Positions 1 to 8,320 of a stretch of DNA of 64,000 bases are shown here, piece after piece. Origin of the DNA: Siphonodentalium dalli (taxonomy: Eukaryota > Mollusca > Scaphopoda > Gadilida > Siphonodentaliidae); assembly GCA_032622095.1 (NCBI GenBank), contig CP136064.1, positions 1,676,001-1,740,000 of the forward strand, given 5' to 3'. A model generated the notes under the pieces. The model did no database searches. It had not been told where the DNA came from and worked only from the letters and a program-made list of their open reading frames with translations. The translations under genes were made by a program, and so were the position numbers. How positions within the stretch are numbered: position 1 is the stretch's first letter; each line of letters opens with the position of its first letter.

Positions 1-1020
1 AGATGTATCTCAACTTAAAGGGACATAAGTAACACAGTCACCAACTTTAAGGGGTATCTGCTATAGACTGGTTCCATGGTGGAGTACTGTTGGATATTTT
101 CAATTTAGCGCATGTTTCTCCCTACCGCGCCATGTCAAATCTGGCCATATCCGAATCGGGTTGTCATTTACAATGACTACAGAAAATAAATATCTTCATG
201 TTGGAATGCAAATGTATGTTTAAAGGAACAGATGTATCTCAACTTAAAGGGACATAAGTAACACAGTCACCAACTTTAAGGGGTATCTGCTATAGACTGG
301 TTCCATGGTGGAGTACGGTTGGATATTTTCAATTTGGCGCATGTTTCTCCATACCGCGCCATGTCAAATCTGGCCATATCCGAATCGGGTTGTCATTTAC
401 AATGACTGCAGAAAATATATATCTTCATGTTGGAATGCAAATGTATGTTTAAAGGAACAGATGTATCTCAACTTAAAGGGACATAAATAACACCGTCACC
501 AACTTTAAGGGGTATCTGCTATAGACTGGTTACATGGTGGAGTACGGTTAGATATTTTCAATTTGGCGCATGTTTCTCCATACCGCGCCATGTCAAATCT
601 GGCCATATCCGAATCGGGTTGTCATTTACAATGACTGCAGAAAATATATATCTTCATGGTGGAATGCAAATGAATGTTTAAAGGAACAGATGTATCTCAA
701 CTTAAAGGGACATAAGTAACACCGTCACCAACTTGAAGGGGTATCTGCTATAGACTGGTTACATGGTGGAGTACGGTTGGATATTTTCAATTTTGCGCAT
801 GTTTCTCCATACCGCGCCATGTCAAATCTGGCCATATCCGAATCGGGTTGTCATTTACAATGACTGCAGAAAATAAATATCTTCATGTTGGAATGCAAAT
901 GTATGTTTAAAGGAACAGATGTATCTCAACTTAAAGGGACATAAGTAACACAGTCACCAACTTAAAGAGGTGTCTGATTTAGAATGGTTCCATGGTGGAG
1001 TACGGTTGGATATTTTCTAC
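1..1020. repeat. Left flank block, paralogous to about 9162-10180
   Basis: The partial first copy and the monomers starting at 76, 305, 534, 763 and 992 match, in order, those starting at 9237, 9466, 9695, 9924 and 10153. The match shares ordered class markers: CTG/CCCTA; PstI with caccg; ATGAATG; CAATTTTG with CTTGAAGG; then GATTTAGAATGG with CTACTTGG. The offset is 40 monomers plus 1 bp (9161 bp; the extra base is the insertion near 7200). The similarity runs on to about 1950, so the block overlaps the start of the following HOR. Private changes here include CAATTTAGCG near 116 and GGTTAGAT near 549. Confidence 0.8.
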
Positions 1021-1842
1021 TTGGCGCATGTTTCTCCATACCGCGCCATGTCAAATCTGGCCATATCCGAATCGGGTTGTCATTTACAATGACTGCAGAA
1101 AATATATATCTTCATGGTGGAATGCAAATGTATGTTTAAAGGAACAGATGTATCTCAACTTAAAGGGACATAAGTAACACAGTCACCAACTTTAAGGGGT
1201 ATCTGCTATAGACTGGTTCCATGGTGGAGTACTGTTGGATATTTTCAATTTGGCGCATGTTTCTCCATACCGCGCCATGTCAAATCTGGCCATATCCGAA
1301 TCGGGTTGTCATTTACAATGACTGCAGAAAATATATATCTTCATGGTGGAATGCAGATGTATGTTTAAAGGAACAGATGTATCTCAACTTAAAGGGACAT
1401 AAGTAACACCGTCACCAACTTTAAGGGGTATCTGCTATAGACTGGTTCCATGGTGGAGTACTGTTGGATATTTTCAATTTGGCGCATGTTTCTCCCTACC
1501 GCGTCATGTCAAATCTGGCCATATCCGAATCGGGTTGTCATTTACAATGACTACAGAAAATAAATATCTTCATGTTGGAATGCAAATGTATGTTTAAAGA
1601 AATAGATGTGTCTCAACTTAAAGGGACATAAGTAACACAGTCACCAACTTTAAGGGGTATCTGCTATAGACTGGTTCCATGGTGGAGTACTGTTGGATAT
1701 TTTCAATTTGGCGCATGTTTCTCCCTACCGCGCCATGTCAAATCTGGCCATATCCGAATCGGGTTGTCATTTACAATGACTACAGAAAATAAATATCTTC
1801 ATGTTGGAAAGCAAATGTATGTTTAAAGGAACAGATGTATCT

Positions 1843-1885
1843 CAACTTAAAGGGACATAAGTAACACAGTCACCAACTTAAAGGG
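1843..1885. repeat. Internal 31-bp-spaced direct repeat CAACTTAAAGGG (exemplar)
   Basis: Within one monomer CAACTTAAAGGG occurs at 1843-1854 and again at 1874-1885 (monomer positions 165-176 and 196-207). Monomers with T at position 202 carry CAACTTTAAGGG in the second copy, one mismatch. A weaker third element, TTAAAGGA, sits at positions 145-152. This suggests that the 3' third of the monomer grew by short duplication. Confidence 0.75.
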
Positions 1886-3311
1886 GTATCTGCTATAGAC
1901 TGGTTCCATGGTGGAGTACGGTTGGATATTTTCAATTTGGCGCATGTTTCTCCATACCGCGCCATGTCAAATCTGGCCATATCCGAATCGGGTTGTCATT
2001 TACAATGACTGCAGAAAATATATATCTTCATGGTGGAATGCAAATGTATGTTTAAAGGAACAGATGTATCTCAACTTAAAGGGACATAAGTAACACAGTC
2101 ACCAACTTTAAGGGGTATCTGCTATAGACTGGTTCCATGGTGGAGTACGGTTGGATATTTTCAATTTGGCGCATGTTTCTCCATACCGCGCCATGTCAAA
2201 TCTGGCCATATCCGAATCGGGTTGTCATTTACAATGACTGCAGAAAATAAATATCTTCATGTTGGAATGCAAATGTATGTTTAAAGGAACAGATGTATCT
2301 CAACTTAAAGGGACATAAGTAACACAGTCACCAACTTAAAGAGGTGTCTGATTTAGACTGGTTCCATGGTGGAGTACGGTTGGATATTTTCTACTTGGCG
2401 CATGTTTTTCCATACCGCGCCATGTCAAATCTGGCCATATCCGAATCGGGTTGTCATTTACAATGACTACAGAAAATAAATATCTTCATGTTGGAATGCA
2501 AATGTATGTTTAGAGGAACAGATGTATCTCAACTTAAAGGGACATAAGTAACACAGTCACCAACTTTAAGGGGTATCTGCTATAGACTGGTTCCATGGTG
2601 GAGTACGGTTGGATATTTTCTATTTGGCGCATGTTTCTCCATACCGCGCCATGTCAAATCTGGCCATATCCGAATCGGGTTGTCATTTACAATGACTACA
2701 GAAATTAAATATCTTCATGTTGGAATGCAAATGTATGTTTAAAGGAACAGATGTATCTCAACTTAAAGGGACATAAGTAACACAGTCACCAACTTTAAGG
2801 GGTATCTGCTATAGACTGGTTCCATGGTGGAGTACTGTTGGATATTTTCAATTTGGCGCATGTTTCTCCATACCGCGCCATGTCAAATCTGGCCATATCC
2901 GAATCGGGTTGTCATTTACAATGACTACAGAAAATAAATATCTTCATGTTGGAATGCAAATGTATGTTTAAAGGAACAGATGTATCTCAACTTAAAGGGA
3001 CATAAGTAACACAGTCACCAACTTTAAGGGGTATCTGCTATAGACTGGTTCCATGGTGGAGTACGGTTGGATATTTTCAATTTGGCGCATGTTTCTCCAT
3101 ACCGCGCCATGTCAAATCTGGCCATATCCGAATCGGGTTGTCATTTACAATGACTACAGAAAATAAATATCTTCATGTTGGAATGCAAATGTATGTTTAA
3201 AGGAACAGATGTATCTCAACTTAAAGGGACATAAGCAACACAGTCACCAACTTAAAGGGGTATCTGCTATAGACTGGTTCCATGGTGGAGTACGGTTGGA
3301 TATTTTCAATT

Positions 3312-3338
3312 TGGCGCATGTTTCTCCATACCGCGCCA
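3312..3338. other. Inverted repeat TGGCGC / GCGCCA with 15-nt loop (exemplar)
   Basis: Monomer positions 31-36 (TGGCGC) and 52-57 (GCGCCA) are exact reverse complements separated by 15 bases. The pair is present in most of the 279 monomers. Two common variants touch it: 32 G to T (the CAATTTTGCGC class), which mismatches one pair, and 55 C to T, which leaves a G-T wobble. The variants occur in different monomers, so I see no compensatory change. A cruciform or dimeric protein site is possible; neither is shown. Confidence 0.7.
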
Positions 3339-3356
3339 TGTCAAATCTGGCCATAT

Positions 3357-3365
3357 CCGAATCGG
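3357..3365. other. Short palindrome CCGAATCGG (exemplar)
   Basis: Monomer positions 76-84 form CCGA-A-TCGG, a perfect 4+1+4 dyad containing two CpGs. It lies inside the least variable part of the monomer, just downstream of a TGGCCA palindrome (positions 67-72). Rare breaks include CATATACGAATC near 9082 and 19157, CCAAATCG near 10917 and TGGGG near 22373. Half of a CENP-B-box-like pattern (A, two bases, CGGG) can be read here, but the TTCG half is absent. Confidence 0.65.
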
Positions 3366-3368
3366 GTT

Positions 3369-3383
3369 GTCATTTACAATGAC
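3369..3383. promoter_or_regulatory. Conserved 15-bp dyad GTCATTTACAATGAC (exemplar)
   Basis: Monomer positions 88-102 read GTCATT-TAC-AATGAC, a perfect 6-bp inverted repeat around a 3-bp centre. It is kept in nearly all monomers. The exceptions I saw are AATGTC near 25598, 31552 and 36132 (one event copied by HOR amplification), TCAATTAC near 51695 and 60854 (also one event), TTATAATG near 15743 and CATCTAC near 39787. The symmetry and conservation fit a binding site for a dimeric protein, but the protein is unknown and the regulatory type is only a placeholder. Confidence 0.6.
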
Positions 3384-3388
3384 TGCAG
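3383..3388. other. PstI site CTGCAG marking one monomer lineage
   Basis: Monomer positions 102-107 read CTGCAG in one class and CTACAG in the other (position 104 G/A). The site is linked to position 114: CTGCAG usually goes with AAAATATATATC and CTACAG with AAAATAAATATC. CTGCAG with AAAATAAATATC is a frequent intermediate. CTACAG with AAAATATATATC is rare; I noticed it only in the monomers starting at 7405, 8550 and 14504. PstI digestion should therefore give a ladder with multiples of 229 bp and not a single monomer band. Confidence 0.9.
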
Positions 3389-5800
3389 AAAATATATATC
3401 TTCATGGTGGAATGCAAATGTATGTTTAAAGGAACAGATGTATCTCAACTTAAAGGGACATAAGTAACACAGTCACCAACTTTAAGGGGTATCTGCTATA
3501 GACTGGTTCCATGGTGGAGTACTGTTGGATATTTTCAATTTGGCGCATGTTTCTCCATACCGCGCCATGTCAAATCTGGCCATATCCGAATCGGGTTGTC
3601 ATTTACAATGACTGCAGAAAATATATATCTTCATGGTGGAATGCAAATGTATGTTTAAAGGAACAGATGTATCTCAACTTAAAGGGACATAAGTAACACC
3701 GTCACCAACTTTAAGGGGTATCTGCTATAGACTGGTTCCATGGTGGAGTACTGTTGGATATTTTCAATTTGGCGCATGTTTCTCCCTACCGCGTCATGTC
3801 AAATCTGGCCATATCCGAATCGGGTTGTCATTTACAATGACTACAGAAAATAAATATCTTCATGTTGGAATGCAAATGTATGTTTAAAGAAATAGATGTG
3901 TCTCAACTTAAAGGGACATAAGTAACACAGTCACCAACTTTAAGGGGTATCTGCTATAGACTGGTTCCATGGTGGAGTACTGTTGGATATTTTCAATTTG
4001 GCGCATGTTTCTCCCTACCGCGCCATGTCAAATCTGGCCATATCCGAATCGGGTTGTCATTTACAATGACTACAGAAAATAAATATCTTCATGTTGGAAA
4101 GCAAATGTATGTTTAAAGGAACAGATGTATCTCAACTTAAAGGGACATAAGTAACACAGTCACCAACTTAAAGGGGTATCTGCTATAGACTGGTTCCATG
4201 GTGGAGTACGGTTGGATATTTTCAATTTGGCGCATGTTTCTCCATACCGCGCCATGTCAAATCTGGCCATATCCGAATCGGGTTGTCATTTACAATGACT
4301 GCAGAAAATATATATCTTCATGGTGGAATGCAAATGTATGTTTAAAGGAACAGATGTATCTCAACTTAAAGGGACATAAGTAACACAGTCACCAACTTTA
4401 AGGGGTATCTGCTATAGACTGGTTCCATGGTGGAGTACGGTTGGATATTTTCAATTTGGCGCATGTTTCTCCATACCGCGCCATGTCAAATCTGGCCATA
4501 TCCGAATCGGGTTGTCATTTACAATGACTGCAGAAAATAAATATCTTCATGTTGGAATGCAAATGTATGTTTAAAGGAACAGATGTATCTCAACTTAAAG
4601 GGACATAAGTAACACAGTCACCAACTTAAAGAGGTGTCTGATATAGACTGGTTCCATGGTGGAGTACGGTTGGATATTTTCTACTTGGCGCATGTTTTTC
4701 CATACCGCGCCATGTCAAATCTGGCCATATCCGAATCGGGTTGTCATTTACAATGACTACAGAAAATAAATATCTTCATGTTGGAATGCAAATGTATGTT
4801 TAGAGGAACAGATGTATCTCAACTTAAAGGGACATAAGTAACACAGTCACCAACTTTAAGGGGTATCTGCTATAGACTGGTTCCATGGTGGAGTACGGTT
4901 GGATATTTTCTATTTGGCGCATGTTTCTCCATACCGCGCCATGTCAAATCTGGCCATATCCGAATCGGGTTGTCATTTACAATGACTACAGAAATTAAAT
5001 ATCTTCATGTTGGAATGCAAATGTATGTTTAAAGGAACAGATGTATCTCAACTTAAAGGGACATAAGTAACACAGTCACCAACTTTAAGGGGTATCTGCT
5101 ATAGACTGGTTCCATGGTGGAGTACTGTTGGATATTTTCAATTTGGCGCATGTTTCTCCATACCGCGCCATGTCAAATCTGGCCATATCCGAATCGGGTT
5201 GTCATTTACAATGACTACAGAAAATAAATATCTTCATGTTGGAATGCAAATGTATGTTTAAAGGAACAGATGTATCTCAACTTAAAGGGACATAAGTAAC
5301 ACAGTCACCAACTTTAAGGGGTATCTGCTATAGACTGGTTCCATGGTGGAGTACGGTTGGATATTTTCAATTTGGCGCATGTTTCTCCATACCGCGCCAT
5401 GTCAAATCTGGCCATATCCGAATCGGGTTGTCATTTACAATGACTACAGAAAATAAATATCTTCATGTTGGAATGCAAATGTATGTTTAAAGGAACAGAT
5501 GTATCTCAACTTAAAGGGACATAAGCAACACAGTCACCAACTTAAAGGGGTATCTGCTATAGACTGGTTCCATGGTGGAGTACGGTTGGATATTTTCAAT
5601 TTGGCGCATGTTTCTCCATACCGCGCCATGTCAAATCTGGCCATATCCGAATCGGGTTGTCATTTACAATGACTGCAGAAAATATATATCTTCATGGTGG
5701 AATGCAAATGTATGTTTAAAGGAACAGATGTATCTCAACTTAAAGGGACATAAGTAACACAGTCACCAACTTAAAGGGGTGTCTGATATAGACTGGTTCC

Positions 5801-8320
5801 ATGGTGGAGTACGGTTGGATATTTTCAATTTGGCGCATGTTTCTCCATACCGCGTCATGTCAAATCTGGCCCTATCCGAATCGGGTTGTCATTTACAATG
5901 ACTGCAGAAAATATATATCTTCATGGTGGAATGCAAATGTATGTTTAAAGAAACAGATGTATCTCAACTTAAAGGGACATAAGTAACACAGTCACCAACT
6001 TTAAGGGGTATCTGCTATAGACTGGTTCCATGGTGGAGTACGGTTGGATATTTTCAATTTGGCGCTTGTTTCTCCATACCGCGCCATGTCAAATCTGGCC
6101 ATATCCGAATCGGGTTGTCATTTACAATGACTGCAGAAAATATATATCATCATGTTGGAATGCAAATGTATGTTTAAAGGAACAGATGTATCTCAACTTA
6201 AAGGGACATAAGTAACACAGTCACCAACTTTAAGGGGTATCTGCTATAGACTGGTTCCATGGTGGAGTACGGTTGGATATTTTCAATTTGGCGCATGTTT
6301 CTCCATACCGCGCCATGTCAAATCTGGCCATATCCGAATCGGGTTGTCATTTACAATGACTGCAGAAAATATATATCTTCATGTTGGAATGCAAATGTAT
6401 GTTTAAAGGAACAGATGTATCTCAACTTAAAGGGATATAAGTAACACCGTCACCAACTTTAAGGGGTATCTGCTATAGACTGGTTACATGGTGGAGTACG
6501 GTTGGATATTTTCAATTTTGCGCATGTTTCTCCATACCGCGCCATGTCAAATCTGGCCATATCCGAATCGGGTTGTCATTTACAATGACTACAGAAAATA
6601 AATATCTTCATGTTGGAATGCAAATGTATGTTTAAAGGAACAGATGTATCTCAACTTAAAGGAACATAAGTAACACAGTCACCAACTTAAAGAGGTGTCT
6701 GATTTAGACTGGTTCCATGGTGGAGTACGGTTGGATATTTTCTATTTGGCGCATGTTTCTCCATACCGCGCCATGTTAAATCTGGCCATATCCGAATCGG
6801 GTTGTCATTTACAATGACTACAGAAAATAAATATCTTCATGTTGGAATGCAAATGTATGTTTAAAGGAACAGATGTATCTCAACTTAAAGGGACATAAGT
6901 AACACAGTCACCAACTTTAAGGGGTATCTGCTATAGACTGGTTACATGGTGGAGTACGGTTGGATATTTTCTATTTGGCGCATGTTTCTCCATACCGCGC
7001 CATGTCAAATCTGGCCATATCCGAATCGGGTTGTCATTTACAATGACTACAGAAAATAAATATCTTCATGTTGGAATGCAAATGTATGTTTAAAGAAACA
7101 GATGTATCTCAACTTAAAGGGACATAAGTAACACAGTCACCAACTTTAAGGGGTATCTGCTATAGACTGGTTCCATGGTGGAGTACTGTTGGATATTTTA
7201 AAATTTGGCGCATGTTTCTCCCTACCGCGCCATGTCAAATCTGGCCATATCCGAATCGGGTTGTCATTTACAATGACTACAGAAAATAAATATCTTCATG
7301 TTGGAATGCAAATGTATGTTTAAAGGAACAGATGTATCTCAACTTAAAGGGACATAAGTAACACAGTCACCAACTTTAAGGGGTATCTGCTATAGACTGG
7401 TTCCATGGTGGAGTACGGTTGGATATTTTCTATTTGGCGCATGTTTCTCCATACCGCGCCATGTCAAATCTGGCCATATCCGAATCGGGTTGTCATTTAC
7501 AATGACTACAGAAAATATATATCTTCATGTTGGAATGCAAATGTATGTTTAAAGAAACAGATGTATCTCAACTTAAAGGAACATAAGTAACACAGTCACC
7601 AACTTTAAGGGGTATCTGCTATAGACTGGTTCCATGGTGGAGTACGGTTGGATATTTTCAATTTGGCGCATATTTTTCCATACCGCGCCATGTCAAATCT
7701 GGCCATATCCGAATCGGGTTGTCATTTACAATGACTACAGAAAATAAATATCTTCATGTTGGAAAGCAAATGTATGTTTAAAGGAACAGATGTATCTCAA
7801 CTTAAAGGGACATAAGTAACACAGTCACCAACTTAAAGGGGTATCTGCTATAGACTGGTTCTATGGTGGAGTACGGTTGGATATTTTCAATTTGGCGCAT
7901 GTTTCTCCATACCGCGCCATGTCAAATCTGGCCATATCCGAATCGGGTTGTCATTTACAATGACTGCAGAAAATATATATCTTCATGTTGGAATGCAAAT
8001 GTATGTTTAAAGGAACAGATGTATCTCAACTTAAAGGGACATAAGTAACACAGTCACCAACTTTAAGGGGTATCTGCTATAGACTGGTTCCATGGTGGAG
8101 TACGGTTGGATATTTTCTATTTGGCGCATGTTTCTCCATACCGCGCCATGTCAAATCTGGCCATATCCGAATCGGGTTGTCATTTACAATGACTGCAGAA
8201 AATATATATCTTCATGTTGGAATGCAAATGTATGTTTAAAGGAACAGATGTATCTCAACTTAAAGGGACATAAGTAACACCGTCACCAACTTTAAGGGGT
8301 ATCTGCTATAGACTGGTTCC
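5801..8320. repeat. Mixed monomer segment (11 monomers)
   Basis: This stretch has no internal HOR that I could see. The monomers starting at 5801, 6030, 6259 and 6488 match those at 51604, 51832, 52061 and 52290, and 60763, 60991, 61220 and 61449. Shared markers are GTGTCTGATATAG, CGTC with CCCTATCC, and GCGCTTG in the second monomer. This places a fragment of the large 38/40-monomer HOR at the left of the window. The monomer starting at 7175 carries a +1 indel near 7200. The one starting at 7405 combines CTACAG with AAAATATATATC, a rare pairing. Confidence 0.75.
7200..7203. other. 1-bp insertion in one monomer
   Basis: TATTTTAAAATTTGG replaces TATTTTCAATTTGG, so the C is replaced by AA. The monomer becomes 230 bp and every later copy moves one base in phase. 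I saw no second copy of this change in the window. Confidence 0.9.

Larger units (their letters stand above)
3282..3510 (+). repeat. Representative 229-bp monomer
   Basis: This copy is close to the consensus and serves as the coordinate frame: position 1 is the A of ATGGTGG at 3282. Main variable sites across the array: 13 G/T; 27 A/T and 29 T/C (CAATTT, CTATTT, CTACTT); 32 G/T; 43 C/T; 47 A/C; 55 C/T; 72 A/C; 104 G/A; 114 T/A; 126 T/G; 132 T/A; 140 T/A; 151 G/A; 176 G/A; 190 A/C; 202 T/A/G; 206, 210, 215 and 217 (GGGGTATCTGCTAT versus GAGGTGTCTGATTT); 222 C/A; 228 C/A. By my count the consensus has 91 G+C in 229 (about 40%). At 229 bp it is longer than the 150-180 bp common for centromeric satellites. 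Confidence 0.97.
1021..5770. repeat. 10-monomer HOR (2290 bp), two copies
   Basis: In monomer phase, 1221-3510 and 3511-5800 are successive copies of the same ten-monomer series; the actual identity runs from about 1021 to about 5770. A private marker, AATAGATGTG instead of ACAGATGTA, sits at 1601 and 3891, exactly 2290 bp apart. ATAAGCAACA at 3231 and 5521 and GAAATTAAAT near 2703 and 4993 repeat at the same spacing. Only isolated differences were noticed, for example GCAGATG versus GCAAATG near 1357/3647 and GATTTAGAC versus GATATAGAC near 2353/4643. Unequal crossing-over between sister arrays would produce this. Confidence 0.9.

Noticed and set aside
305-490. 61-codon open frame, repeated in about 119 of 279 monomers
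   Set aside because: It lies wholly inside the satellite unit. The other monomers are closed, mostly by TAA at positions 112-114 (AAAATAAATATC), others by TAG or TGA at positions such as 16-18 or 31-33. 229 is not a multiple of three, there is no ribosome-binding or promoter context, and the frame tracks monomer class and not coding constraint.
1660-1700. RNA polymerase III B box or tRNA-derived origin (GGTTCCATGG resembles GGTTCGA)
   Set aside because: Only the first five bases fit. The invariant later bases of the B box are missing, no A box is found at suitable spacing, and no tRNA fold was evident.
3312-3338. TGGCGC/GCGCCA hairpin as a conserved RNA structure
   Set aside because: Common variants at positions 32 and 55 weaken the stem independently, and I saw no compensatory change. 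It is kept only as a DNA dyad.
3357-3366. CENP-B box (TTCG, four bases, A, two bases, CGGG)
   Set aside because: The A-NN-CGGG half is present in CCGAATCGGG, but the bases where TTCG should stand are CATA, and the reverse strand does not fit either. At most this is a coincidental half-match.
3390-3400. TATATATAT as a TATA-box promoter
   Set aside because: It is one allele of a polymorphic site (the other is TAAATAT), with no other promoter element or downstream gene. AT-rich runs are expected at this composition.
3282-3510. Hammerhead ribozyme, as encoded by some animal satellites
   Set aside because: The CTGATGA core is absent on both strands of the consensus; CTGATTT and CTGATAT in some monomers do not satisfy it.
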